From Micromonospora chokoriensis (GTDB lineage Bacteria > Actinomycetota > Actinomycetes > Mycobacteriales > Micromonosporaceae): DNA of 64,000 nt. The notes beneath the pieces are model-generated. The model made no database searches and was not told the origin of the DNA. It worked only from the letters and a program-made list of their open reading frames with translations. Below, piece by piece: positions 16,173 through 24,226 of this stretch (positions are counted from its first letter, which is position 1; the number at the start of each line of letters is the position of its first letter). Both the position numbers and the translations under genes were made by a program. The stretch is from the NCBI RefSeq assembly GCF_000718555.1, contig NZ_JOAN01000001.1:496001-560000 (forward strand). Reading direction: 5' to 3'.

Positions 16173-16447
16173 TCAGCGCCACGTCAGCTTGGCAAGCTCC
16201 GCACGAAACTGCTTGAGGCTGAAGGACCCGCCCTCGGTGGGTATCAGCCTCAGCATGTACGTCAAGTCCCCGACCCCCCATCGCACCTCCCAGGAGCTTT
16301 CTGTGCCGCCGGTGATGGTGCCGGTACGTGAGCCGATGGCGACGGTGCCGACGGCGGGGGAACGATCCCCTCCGACCCCGCGGTCCCCAGCGAGCCAACG
16401 CGATTCTTGCCGTCGATCTCCATGAGGAGCCGGTCGTCAGTCTGCAC
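16173..16447 (-). pseudogene. Probable frameshifted small gene, function unknown
   Basis: On the minus strand one frame reads LLMEIDGKNRVGSLGTAGSE from about 16447 and then degenerates into Pro/Ser-rich sequence. A second frame, open from 16437 to the stop at 16173, reads GTVAIGSRTGTITGGTESSW and continues to a convincing protein end, SLKQFRAELAKLTWR. The second frame has no start until a GTG about 50 codons from its end. Joining the two would need one frameshift near 16340-16400. I infer a broken gene; a short intact protein is the alternative. The rest of 16089-16530 shows nothing else. Confidence 0.35.
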
Positions 16448-16530
16448 AGCTGTCTATCCCCGATGGATTGCCCGGTTCCGGATCGTAGTGAACGCCGGTC
16501 TCTTCGAAGCCCCACGACGGGCAGACCGGG

Positions 16531-17265
16531 TCAGGAGAAGCGTTCGGTCGTCACGGGGATCAGGCCGTGCTGTCGCAGCACGTCGGTCAGTTGGGACAGG
16601 GTCGTGCCCACCGTCTCGGTGCCGTCGGTAGTCAGCAGCGCGGTCACGTCGAGGCACCAGGCGAGGGTGTGGCCGACGCGGCGCAGGTCCCAGGTGAGCT
16701 GATCGCCATGCTGTTCGAGGTGGCCGCTCGCAGCTGCTGCGCTGGTGCCGCCAACCGGCGTCTGCCAGATCGCCCGGAGGCTCGCCACCTGCTCGGGGCG
16801 GAGATCCTTGGCGAAGAGGACGCGGTACACGCGTCGTTCCTGGAAGCCGGCCGGCGGCTGTGCGGGGCCGAGCCGCAGCGGCGGGGCGCTCGCGATCGGT
16901 TGGTGGTCGAGGAAGTACGTCCGCAGCGCCGTCTCGTCCGGCAGGTGCTCGCCGGTCCACGCGCGGTAGATGCCCTCTGCCTCGCGCCGGGAGGTGGGCG
17001 TCGCCCTCGCCCGCAGCTCCGGGTCGGTGCGCAGGTCACGGCTCAGCGAGGCGGAACTCCACCAGCCGGTATCCGGCGTCCAGCCCGCGCTGTCCAGACC
17101 GGTGGTGGTGAAGTCGTGGTCGCGAGTGAACTCCTCGACGACGATCCCCTCGGCCTGAGCGGCCGGGACCTGGGGCCGGACCAGGTAGTAGTCGAGTGCC
17201 GGCCGCCGCCCGGCCAACTCGATGAGCGTCGAGGCGGGCACTGCGCGGAGCGGATCGGTGGTCAT
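16531..17265 (-). CDS. Hypothetical protein, 244 aa, family not recognised
   Basis: Starts at ATG 17265 (MTTDPLRAVPASTLIELAGR). No signal peptide or membrane helix, so presumably cytosolic. Features are alternating acidic helices and a C-terminal block LTWDLRRVGHTLAWCLDVTA followed by TTLSQLTDVLRQHGLIPVTT. The frame stays open upstream to 17499, but that part is antisense to the oxidoreductase gene, so the internal ATG is preferred. It is divergent from the Gfo/Idh/MocA gene with a 58-base gap. I cannot assign a function. Confidence 0.75.
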   Translation of the reverse strand: MTTDPLRAVPASTLIELAGRRPALDYYLVRPQVPAAQAEGIVVEEFTRDHDFTTTGLDSAGWTPDTGWWSSASLSRDLRTDPELRARATPTSRREAEGIYRAWTGEHLPDETALRTYFLDHQPIASAPPLRLGPAQPPAGFQERRVYRVLFAKDLRPEQVASLRAIWQTPVGGTSAAAASGHLEQHGDQLTWDLRRVGHTLAWCLDVTALLTTDGTETVGTTLSQLTDVLRQHGLIPVTTERFS

Positions 17266-17323
17266 CAGCTCAACGGTAGCGAAGGCAACGGCTAACATCC
17301 GGATCCCGACGTGAGGAGCCCAG

Positions 17324-18409
17324 ATGACATCGGCGGCCCAGACCAGGTTCGGCATCGTCGGCAGTGGATGGCGGGGTGAGTTCTTCCTCCGCCTGGCCCG
17401 GCTGCTGCCAGAACGGCTGCGGGTTACCGGGGTGGTGACGCGTACCGAATCGCGCGGAGCCGCGGTGACGGCCGAGTGGGGCGTGCGGACCTTCCGCACG
17501 ACGGCGGAGTTGCTCGCTCACGAGCGGCCGGACTTCGTCATCGTGTCGGTGCCGTGGCCGGTGACACCCGAGGTGACCCGGGAACTGGTCGCGGCCGGCG
17601 TACCGGTGCTCGCCGAGACGCCGCCCGCCCCCGACCTGGCGGGGCTGCGCTCGCTCTGGGCCGACGTCGGACGCAGCGGTCTGGTGCAGGTCGCTGAGCA
17701 GTATCTGCTGATGCCTGGGCACGCGGCTCGGCTGGCGTTGGTCCGTGCCGGGGTGCTCGGCGAGCCGACCTCGGTCCAGATCTCCTCGACCCACCTCTAC
17801 CACGCGGTCTCGCTGATCCGGGGCCTGCTCGGCGTCGGTCACGAAAGCGCCGAGGTGAGTGCGCGTGCCTTCGTCGCGCCGCTGGCCAACCCCCTGTCGC
17901 CGGCCGGCTGGAGTGGCGACGACAGCCCGCAGCAACTCTCCACCACCCTCGCGACCATCGACTTCGGTGGGCGGATGGGGCTGTACGACTTCACCGACAA
18001 CCAGTGGTGGAACCCGCTGCGTACCCGCCGGTTGGTGGTGCGGGGCTCGCGCGGTGAGCTGGTGGACGACCAGGTGGTCCGCCTGGTCGACCCGACCACG
18101 CCGGTCCAGTCGTCCCTGACCCGGCGGCAGACCGGGCTCGACCTCAACCTGGAAGGGCTCGACCTGAAGCACATCAGCTTCGACGGCGACGTCGTCTACC
18201 GCAACCCGTTCGTCGGCAGCGGACTGTCCGACGACGACATCGCGGTGGCGGACATCGTGGCCCGCGCCGGCGCGTGGGCGCGGGAGGAAGGCCCGGCGCC
18301 CTACCCGCTCGCCGAGGCTTGCCAGGATCATCTGATCAGCCTTGCCATCGAAGAGTCGGTACGCACCGGCGGACCGGTCGTCACCGCTACCGAGGCGTGG
18401 GGGCGGTAG
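17324..18409 (+). CDS. Gfo/Idh/MocA family oxidoreductase
   Basis: 361 residues from ATG 17324, with GAGGAG 6 bases upstream. The N-terminal Rossmann domain starts RFGIVGSGWRGEFFLRLARL (GxGxxG-type NAD(P) loop) and continues with the family blocks PDFVIVSVPWPV and VAAGVPVLAETPPAPD; E-T-P replaces the usual E-K-P, so the catalytic Lys of many family members is absent. The C-terminal alpha/beta domain includes AEQYLLMPGHAARLALVRAG. These enzymes oxidise or reduce sugars or inositols. The missing Lys suggests a different substrate or altered chemistry (inference). Monocistronic by context. Confidence 0.88.
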   Translation: MTSAAQTRFGIVGSGWRGEFFLRLARLLPERLRVTGVVTRTESRGAAVTAEWGVRTFRTTAELLAHERPDFVIVSVPWPVTPEVTRELVAAGVPVLAETPPAPDLAGLRSLWADVGRSGLVQVAEQYLLMPGHAARLALVRAGVLGEPTSVQISSTHLYHAVSLIRGLLGVGHESAEVSARAFVAPLANPLSPAGWSGDDSPQQLSTTLATIDFGGRMGLYDFTDNQWWNPLRTRRLVVRGSRGELVDDQVVRLVDPTTPVQSSLTRRQTGLDLNLEGLDLKHISFDGDVVYRNPFVGSGLSDDDIAVADIVARAGAWAREEGPAPYPLAEACQDHLISLAIEESVRTGGPVVTATEAWGR

Positions 18410-18526
18410 CCCAAGCGGATCCACTTTGTCGCTTGACTGACAGTGCGCAACCGTGGAGGCGGCTCACGTGTGAATCCGGATATCAACCGATGTCCGGGAA
18501 CACCCGGGCCCACACGGGGAGCAAGG

Positions 18527-19543
18527 ATGAATCGAAGCACTCGACGCAGGATGCTCGCAGCCACCGCCACTGGTCTGCTGGCCACCTCTCTCGGCGTCGC
18601 TGTCTCCGCGACGGCGACCGCCGCGCCCGGCGGGGCGGCTCTGCGCACCTGCAAGATCAGCACCCTGCCCTACCCGACCGACACCTATCGCGCCGACGCG
18701 AACGCGGTCGACCCGACGGGTCGCTACGTCGCGGGCACCGCGCTGCGGGTCGGTGAGACCGACAACCAGTACCTGCTGCTGTTCTGGGACGGGCAGCGGG
18801 TCACCGAGCTGGAGTCGCAGGGCGATTCCACCCCCGTCGACATCAACGCCGACGGCGTCGTGATCGGCAACGGTTGGGCGGAGACCGGCCAGGGGCGGCC
18901 GTGGAGGTACCGCGACGGCAAGCTCGAGCTGTTGCCGGTGCTGCCGTCCACCGGCATCTTCGTCAGCGCCATCAACGATGCCGGCGACATCGTGGGCTAC
19001 GGCTCCGACATCGTCCCCGGGGAATCCGTCGCGCTGCGCTGGCCGGCCGCCCGTCCGGGCACGGTCGAGGTGCTCGACGCCCCAATCGACGCCCAGGCGG
19101 GTGGAATCACGGACAACGGGACCATCGTCGGTAGCGCCGGACCCTTCGGCGACTGGAACAGCTGGGTCCGCCGGCCGAACGGCCGGATCGACGCGCTCAC
19201 GTTCCCGGGTGCCGAGTGGAGCACAGCCGGCGCGGCGGCGGGACGCTGGGCGATCGGCCAGGCATGGCTGGGCGGCACCACCTCGGCCAGGGTGCGGTGG
19301 GACCTCCGGAACGGCTCGCACACGTTGCTCGACCAGGAAATGCCCGCACTGACCGACATCAACGCCAAGGGTGTCGTGGTGGGCGATGACCGCGTCGCCA
19401 GGGGCTCCACCTCCCGGGTCCTGCCGGGGGGCGGCGAGGGGGTGAGCATCGGTGCGCGGTCCATCTCCGACTCGGGCACCATCGTCGGGTTCCGCAACGT
19501 CCGCGCCGACCGGCTGACTCCGGTGCGCTGGACGGGCTGCTGA
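18527..19543 (+). CDS. Secreted protein with repeated beta blades (HAF/propeller-like)
   Basis: 338 residues from ATG 18527 (upstream GGGGAGCAAGG). N-terminal export signal MNRSTRRRMLAATATGLLAT with an RRR start (possibly Tat) and cleavage near ATAAPG. The mature part has a recurring block of the type INADGVVIGNGWAE, INDAGDIVGYGS, ITDNGTIVGSAG, INAKGVVVGDDR, ISDSGTIVGFRN: five repeats about 45-60 residues apart, the signature of HAF-type extracellular repeats likely forming a beta-propeller. No catalytic motif is visible. A strong hairpin follows the gene. Confidence 0.75.
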   Translation: MNRSTRRRMLAATATGLLATSLGVAVSATATAAPGGAALRTCKISTLPYPTDTYRADANAVDPTGRYVAGTALRVGETDNQYLLLFWDGQRVTELESQGDSTPVDINADGVVIGNGWAETGQGRPWRYRDGKLELLPVLPSTGIFVSAINDAGDIVGYGSDIVPGESVALRWPAARPGTVEVLDAPIDAQAGGITDNGTIVGSAGPFGDWNSWVRRPNGRIDALTFPGAEWSTAGAAAGRWAIGQAWLGGTTSARVRWDLRNGSHTLLDQEMPALTDINAKGVVVGDDRVARGSTSRVLPGGGEGVSIGARSISDSGTIVGFRNVRADRLTPVRWTGC

Positions 19544-19562
19544 CCCACCGACTCTCCCACCG

Positions 19563-19595
19563 CGTGGGGCCGGCCCGGACGGGGTCGGCCCCACG
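19563..19595. terminator. Hairpin between convergent genes
   Basis: CGTGGGGCCGGCCC / GGGTCGGCCCCACG, 14-bp stem with one mismatch and a five-base loop, placed between the stop of the secreted protein gene (+) and the stop of the DUF4352 gene (-). Likely serves both strands. Confidence 0.8.
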
Positions 19596-19608
19596 TCACG
19601 TCAGCGCG

Positions 19609-20424
19609 TCACGGCTTCCAGGAACCGGCGGTCTGGAACTGGTCCTGGTATTCCAGCGCGCCCGAGGTGTCGTGCACGTCGAACACCACGCTGCCGGTGC
19701 GTTTGGCGCCAGCGGTGAGGTCGTCGCTGGCCGGCATCGGTTTGCCGCAGCCGGAGAAGGCCCCACCGATCGCGGTGGTCTTGGTGCCGTCGGCGGCGAC
19801 CCATTGGAAGAAGAGCGGGTTCGTCGAGACTGTTCCCTTGGTGACGGCGACCGTCACGTCGGCGATCACGTACATGCCCTCGCCGGGTTTCTGGCCGTGG
19901 GACTTGCAGGGTTTGGTGGCGCTGCTGAACTTCGTCACGGTGATCTCCACGGTGCCGTCGTCGCCGTCGATGATCAGGGTGTCGCCGGGAGACATGCCTC
20001 GGGTGTCGCCATTCGTCGGCGGCGAGGTCGACGGGGACGCGGCGGCCCGCGATGGTGTGACGCGGCGGGTCGCGTCGGGGCTGGGCGGGGCCACGCTCGC
20101 CGTGGTCGAGGCGGGGTCGGCGCCGATGACGACCGCCACGATGCCACCGGCACAGGAGAGCAGGGTGAGGACGGCCGCGGTGACCGCGACGAGAACGGCG
20201 GACCTCTTGGAGCCGTTCGGCTGCACCGGTGGGGGTGCGCTGATCAGGTAGCCCGAGGCACCGGTCACCCGGTACCCGTCACCAGCGACCGGGTGCCCGC
20301 CAGCCTCCGGGTACGCGGCCCCCGAGAACGGCGGCTGCGGTGTCACCACGGACGGACGGGCCGGCTGCTGCGGGTTCGGTTGTTGGAGGTCCTGCGGCCC
20401 GACGGGGGGGTGGGGGTGGGTCAC
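19609..20424 (-). CDS. Membrane-anchored DUF4352-like protein
   Basis: 271 residues from GTG 20424 with AGGAG five bases upstream. N-terminal 80 residues are Pro/Gln/Gly-rich and predicted cytosolic; one transmembrane helix follows (VAVTAAVLTLLSCAGGIVAVVIG), then a Ser/Pro linker, then an exterior beta-sandwich domain of about 120 residues: GTVEITVTKFSSATKPC... GEGMYVIADVTVAVTKG, the DUF4352/telokin-like fold common in actinobacterial envelope proteins. Two Cys residues in the domain (TKPCK and FSGCG) could form a disulfide. Function unknown; such domains often bind partners at the membrane surface. Confidence 0.75.
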   Translation of the reverse strand: MTHPHPPVGPQDLQQPNPQQPARPSVVTPQPPFSGAAYPEAGGHPVAGDGYRVTGASGYLISAPPPVQPNGSKRSAVLVAVTAAVLTLLSCAGGIVAVVIGADPASTTASVAPPSPDATRRVTPSRAAASPSTSPPTNGDTRGMSPGDTLIIDGDDGTVEITVTKFSSATKPCKSHGQKPGEGMYVIADVTVAVTKGTVSTNPLFFQWVAADGTKTTAIGGAFSGCGKPMPASDDLTAGAKRTGSVVFDVHDTSGALEYQDQFQTAGSWKP

Positions 20425-20626
20425 CGTACTCCTTGACACTTCGGTACGTGCGGTGCGGGGGCCTTCGACGTTACCGTGGGTGGCGGAGCGCCCGATCGCC
20501 GCGCCGGAAAGCGTCCCACCCTTGTTACCGAAGCACCGCACTGGCCAGTATGGATGGTGATCAACCCGTCACCGAGCGCCGATGTGGACGGGTGGTCCAT
20601 TCATTGCTATGAGTAACCAAGCGAGG

Positions 20627-21283
20627 TCAACGCAGCGGAAGCACGGCTGCGGTGCGGACCAGCCCGTCGGCGACCACGAAGCGGCCGGTGATCGATGCGG
20701 GCGGGTCGTCGACCCCCGCCGCGTCCACCCGGGCCGGTGCGATCCGGGCGGTGAACGTGCCGGCGTCCGGATCGAGGTCGAGTCGGGCGTCGTGGAAGTC
20801 CAGCCAACTTCCGACGACCGGGTACCACACCTTGTAGACGGTCTCCTTCGCACTGAACAGCACTACCGGCCAGCAGATGCCGCTGGGCAACCGCGCGCAG
20901 TCGGCCTCCTCCTCGGGCAGCAGCACGAGTCTGCGTACTCCCGGATTGACCTCACGGTGCTGCTCGGCGTCTATCCCGACGGACCGGATGTCGGTGGTGT
21001 GCGCCGCTGCGGCGGCGCAGTAGCCGGCGGTGTGGGTGATGCTGCCGACCACCCCGGGCGGCCAGACCGGCGCGCGGTCGGCGGCGGCCGGCACGGCGGT
21101 CGTCGGCAGGCCGAGATCGCGCAGAGCCCGGCGGGCGCAGGACCGCCCCGCGGCGAAGTCCCGCCGGCGGGTCTGCACGGCCCGCTCGCCGAGACATGCC
21201 TGCTCAGCGGGGAGCAACTCGCCCGCCCAGTCCTCGGGCCCGGCGACGGCCACCGCGACCGTCGACGGCAGCAGGTCACGCAT
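20627..21283 (-). CDS. 4'-phosphopantetheinyl transferase (Sfp/EntD-like)
   Basis: 218 residues. Transfers phosphopantetheine from CoA to carrier-protein serines, activating polyketide, non-ribosomal peptide or fatty-acid synthases. Motifs in order: FAAGRSCARRALRDLG (P1-type basic substrate helix), PPGVVGSITHTAGYCAAA, SVGIDAEQHREVNP (VGIDxE, magnesium ligands) and LFSAKETVYKVWYPV (the F-S-x-KE-x-x-YK signature). The EntD-like opening suggests the siderophore-type subgroup. No synthase gene lies in the window, so it probably acts on carriers encoded elsewhere. Confidence 0.93.
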   Translation of the reverse strand: MRDLLPSTVAVAVAGPEDWAGELLPAEQACLGERAVQTRRRDFAAGRSCARRALRDLGLPTTAVPAAADRAPVWPPGVVGSITHTAGYCAAAAAHTTDIRSVGIDAEQHREVNPGVRRLVLLPEEEADCARLPSGICWPVVLFSAKETVYKVWYPVVGSWLDFHDARLDLDPDAGTFTARIAPARVDAAGVDDPPASITGRFVVADGLVRTAAVLPLR

Positions 21284-21481
21284 TCCCGCGCCCTACTGGC
21301 CGGTAGGAATGGCGCATCGGGTCAACGGTCAACTTTCCGACTCCCACGACCGCTGAAGGTACCGCAAAGATGTAACACCGGAGGGACGCGTAGCGCCCTC
21401 TCTGATGGCTCCGGGGGGACCACCATCAACACTGGCCGGCACGGCAGCCGCCAGTCCCGTGGACATCTGGAAGGACGTGCG

Positions 21482-21751
21482 ATGACCGATGGTGCGAAAC
21501 GGTCGGGGGTGCGGGCTGACGAGCACGCCCCGAAGACGCCCTGCTGGAGCTGCGGCTCCTGCGGCGACGAGTGGCCGTGCGCGACGAAGCGCACCCGACT
21601 GCTGGCGGAGTACGGGGGTGACCGGGCGATGCTCAGCGTCTATCTGGGTTCCTGCCTCGCCGCTGCCACGGAGGATCTTCGCGCCGCCCCGGTGATGTCG
21701 CTCCAGGACCGGTTCATCGGCTGGTTGCCGCGCGGCGCCCGGCGTAGCTGA
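21482..21751 (+). CDS. Small Cys-rich protein, 89 aa
   Basis: ATG 21482 with GGAAGGA ten bases upstream. The N-terminus after a charged leader has PCWSCGSCGDEWPCATKRTR: four Cys in a CxxCxxC...C pattern resembling a metal-binding knuckle, followed by a helical half (LLAEYGGDRAMLSVYLGSCL). I recall related actinobacterial proteins with a Cys-WPC-AT core of about 85 residues, sometimes labelled flavin reductase, a label the sequence does not support. It ends in a perfect 17-bp terminator. The 198-base upstream gap shows no recognised element. Confidence 0.7.
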   Translation: MTDGAKRSGVRADEHAPKTPCWSCGSCGDEWPCATKRTRLLAEYGGDRAMLSVYLGSCLAAATEDLRAAPVMSLQDRFIGWLPRGARRS

Positions 21752-21752
21752 G

Positions 21753-21791
21753 CCTCTGGTGGCCCCGCCGTCGCGGCGGGGCCACCAGAGG
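21753..21791. terminator. Perfect 17-bp bidirectional terminator
   Basis: CCTCTGGTGGCCCCGCC / GGCGGGGCCACCAGAGG, no mismatches, loop GTCGC. It begins two bases after the stop of the small Cys-rich gene (+) and ends six bases before the minus-strand partner-protein gene's stop (21798). Confidence 0.9.
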
Positions 21792-21797
21792 GGGCGT

Positions 21798-22580
21798 TCA
21801 CCGACGGCGGGGCCGTCGGGTCATCGCGAAGCCGAACACGCCGGCCACCGCGGCGAGCGCGCCGCCGATGCCGGTCCAGACCCAGCGCGAGCCGAGATCC
21901 GGCAACCAGTCCGCCAGCGAGTCACCCTCGTCGTCGGCCTCCGCGTCCACCGGGGGTACGGCGTTGAGCACCGTGCCCGCCTTGGTGTTCGGCACCAGCG
22001 GCGCGGCCAACTCGCCGTCGTCGGCCGAGGCGCCCCGGTCGGCGATGGTGCCGACCAGCAGGTCCACGTCGATCGGCGCACCCAGATCCGGCTCCGGCAG
22101 GTCGATCACGGAGAGCCGGATGACGTACGTGCCGGGCAGCGGATCGGCCGACCAGGGCTCCGCCCACGGCCGCACCTCGCGCAGCGTGCAGCCCAGCACC
22201 ACGTTCGATGCCTTCGCGTCCACGGTCGGGGTCTGCGCCCCCGCCGTGCACGCCTGGCGTCGGCGTAGCCCGTCGAAGACGTCCACCGTCCAGGTGGAGG
22301 CGCCGCTGCGTCCCTTCGGGAAGGTGACGGTGGCGCTGATCTCGTGCACCTGACCGGCGGTAGCCGGGAACGACCAGTAGAGGTGGTCGCCGAGCGAGGC
22401 GTCCACCCGTACCGGTTGCCCGGCGGTGATCGGGGTGGCGCTGAGGAACGACGTGCCGGCACGATTCACCGGCGTGGCACCCGGGGAGGGGGTCGGGGCG
22501 GCGAGGGCCGCAGCGGGCAGCAGAGCGGCCCCGCCGGCGGCGAGCAGCGCCGCCATTGACCGGAACAGCGCGGTACGCAT
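21798..22580 (-). CDS. Exported, C-terminally anchored partner of the VWA protein
   Basis: 260 residues from ATG 22580 with GGGAG upstream; the A of its ATG is the last base of the VWA gene's TGA, so the pair is translationally coupled. Signal peptide MRTALFRSMAALLAAGGAAL with cleavage near ALAAPT. The ectodomain contains TPITAGQPVRVDASLGDHLY and ...GTYVIRLSVIDLPEPDLGAP, resembling pre-peptidase C-terminal/jelly-roll beta domains, followed by an acidic linker. A C-terminal helix (WTGIGGALAAVAGVFGFAM) and a basic end TRRPRRR anchor it with the C-terminus inside. Three or four Cys may form disulfides. No known function. Confidence 0.7.
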   Translation of the reverse strand: MRTALFRSMAALLAAGGAALLPAAALAAPTPSPGATPVNRAGTSFLSATPITAGQPVRVDASLGDHLYWSFPATAGQVHEISATVTFPKGRSGASTWTVDVFDGLRRRQACTAGAQTPTVDAKASNVVLGCTLREVRPWAEPWSADPLPGTYVIRLSVIDLPEPDLGAPIDVDLLVGTIADRGASADDGELAAPLVPNTKAGTVLNAVPPVDAEADDEGDSLADWLPDLGSRWVWTGIGGALAAVAGVFGFAMTRRPRRR

Positions 22581-23863
22581 CAGTTCTCCCTCCAGGTGGC
22601 GACCCACCAGCGGGTGAGCAGGCCGGCGAGCAGACCGGTGATCAGCCCGGCGACGGTGAGCAGGAGAAGCAGCATCCAGCCCCGGCCGAGATCCGGTCCG
22701 TCCGGCGCGGGGGCTGCGGGGACCACGTCGATGGTCAACTCCACCGGCATGCCGGGGGTCGCCGCAGTGCCGGGGCGTGGGGCGAACGAGTTGCTCACCA
22801 CCAGGCAGACGGTGGTGGGCTCGACGATCGGCGCGGGGCTCTCCTCGGCCTCTGCGGCATCCTCGTCGTCGGCGGTGGCCGACCAGCGCAGCCCGGCGGA
22901 GAGCACGTCGGCCCGTCCGCTGCCGGCGTCGGCGCCCCGAACCAGTTCCCGGCCATCGGCCGCGGTGGCCCGCAGCAGCACCCCGTAGTCCCGGTTGACG
23001 GCTCGGTCCAGCGCCATGCTCACCGAAGCCCGCAGCTCCTGCCCGGGACGGATCGGCACCCGGTAGTAGCGGTGCTCGGAGAACGCCTCCCGGTCGGCGT
23101 AGACGCCGGGGGCGAGCAGTGGTGCCGAGTCGCAGGCGCTGGTGCCGCCGACCACTGTCGGTGCCCGGGTGTGCGTATCGCCGGCCCGCTCGACGAGCTG
23201 CTTGATCCGGTCGGTCAGCTCCTCGGCGCTCTGCGCGGCGGTGTACGTCCCGCCGGTCGCGTTGGCGATGCAGAGCAGTTGCCGGCGGACCTTCTCGTCG
23301 GGAGCCAGGCCGAGGGTGTCGACGACCAGGCTGGTGCCCTGGGCGGCCAGTTCCCGGGCCACCTCACACGGGTCCGGCGGAGCGCAGGTGTCCTCGCCGT
23401 CGGTGATCAGCACGATCCGTCGGGTGGTGGCCCCGGTGCCCAGGTCCTGCGCGGCAGAGCGCAGCGCCAGCCCGACCGGGGTGAACCCGGTGGGCCGCAG
23501 TGTCGCCACCGCCGCCTTGGCCGCGGACCGGTCCACCGGGCCGACCGGCACGATCTGCTGCGTGTCCTTGCAGCCCACCTTCTTGTCCTGGCCGCGGTAG
23601 GTCGCGCCGAGCACCCGGATGCCGAGCTGGGTCTCCTCGGGTAGCGCGTCCACCACCTCGTTGAAGGCCTGCTGAGCGACCGAGATTCGGCTTCGTCCGT
23701 CGATGTCGGCGGCGCGCATCGACCCGCTGACGTCGAGCACCAGCTCGACCCGAGGCGGTTCGGGCGCGGTCTCCTCGTCGGCCTGTGCCGGGACGGGCCC
23801 GGCCAGCGCGGTGGTCGCCAGCAGTCCGAGAAGGACGGCCGACGAGCGTCTGAAGTTGATCAC
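22580..23863 (-). CDS. Exported von Willebrand factor A domain protein, membrane-anchored
   Basis: 427 residues from GTG 23863; an ATG eight codons upstream (23887) is the alternative. Signal peptide FRRSSAVLLGLLATTALAG, then a VWA domain with intact MIDAS residues: DVSGS near residue 44, T in TGFTPVGLAL and D in ITDGEDTC. This domain binds a divalent metal and usually a protein ligand. It is followed by a beta-rich region (YYRVPIRPGQELRASVSMAL) similar in character to the downstream partner's domain, an acidic linker and a C-terminal helix (WMLLLLLTVAGLITGLLAGL). Cell-surface location is inferred. The stop overlaps the start of the partner gene. Confidence 0.88.
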   Translation of the reverse strand: MINFRRSSAVLLGLLATTALAGPVPAQADEETAPEPPRVELVLDVSGSMRAADIDGRSRISVAQQAFNEVVDALPEETQLGIRVLGATYRGQDKKVGCKDTQQIVPVGPVDRSAAKAAVATLRPTGFTPVGLALRSAAQDLGTGATTRRIVLITDGEDTCAPPDPCEVARELAAQGTSLVVDTLGLAPDEKVRRQLLCIANATGGTYTAAQSAEELTDRIKQLVERAGDTHTRAPTVVGGTSACDSAPLLAPGVYADREAFSEHRYYRVPIRPGQELRASVSMALDRAVNRDYGVLLRATAADGRELVRGADAGSGRADVLSAGLRWSATADDEDAAEAEESPAPIVEPTTVCLVVSNSFAPRPGTAATPGMPVELTIDVVPAAPAPDGPDLGRGWMLLLLLTVAGLITGLLAGLLTRWWVATWREN

Positions 23864-23949
23864 GGACCGCAGTGTAGTGAGATCCACTTTGGATGATCGC
23901 TTGGGTGGCGGGGTTCAGTGCTGACGGCTGCGGCCGGATCGAAAAGCAC

Positions 23950-23977
23950 CCCTGAGCGCGCGTGCCCGCGCTCAGGG
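23950..23977. repeat. Hairpin 1 of three in a 339-base gene-free stretch
   Basis: CCCTGAGCGCG / CGCGCTCAGGG, perfect 11-bp stem, loop CGTGCC. Lies upstream of the VWA gene (minus strand) in the 23888-24226 gap. Confidence 0.8.
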
Positions 23978-24099
23978 TCCACGCCGGGTCACCCTCGGTC
24001 AACTGTGCGAGGGTAGGTGTCGGCCCGGCTAGCATCCGTCGGAAATCTGACCCAAGTCGACCCGTTGTGCCGGTGGTGCGCGGTGGTTAAGCTTCTCAT

Positions 24100-24147
24100 G
24101 CGCGCCCCAATCGCCCGCTTCCCCCGTGGCAGGCGATCGGGGCGCGC
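24100..24147. repeat. Hairpin 2 of three in the 23888-24226 gap
   Basis: GCGCGCCCCAATCGCC / GGCGATCGGGGCGCGC, 16 bp with one mismatch, 16-base loop. No gene is seen between it and hairpin 1. Confidence 0.8.
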
Positions 24148-24156
24148 GTCTATGTC

Positions 24157-24192
24157 AGAAGGGCCCGCACGCTTCGGCGTGCGGGCCCTTCT
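24157..24192 (-). terminator. Hairpin 3, terminator of the PMT gene
   Basis: AGAAGGGCCCGCACGC / GCGTGCGGGCCCTTCT, perfect 16-bp stem with a TTCG tetraloop (unusually stable), 35 bases beyond the PMT gene's stop on the minus strand. Confidence 0.85.
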
Positions 24193-24226
24193 CCATCGCG
24201 CTGCGCTGCGCGTCGCCTGTCGGTGC

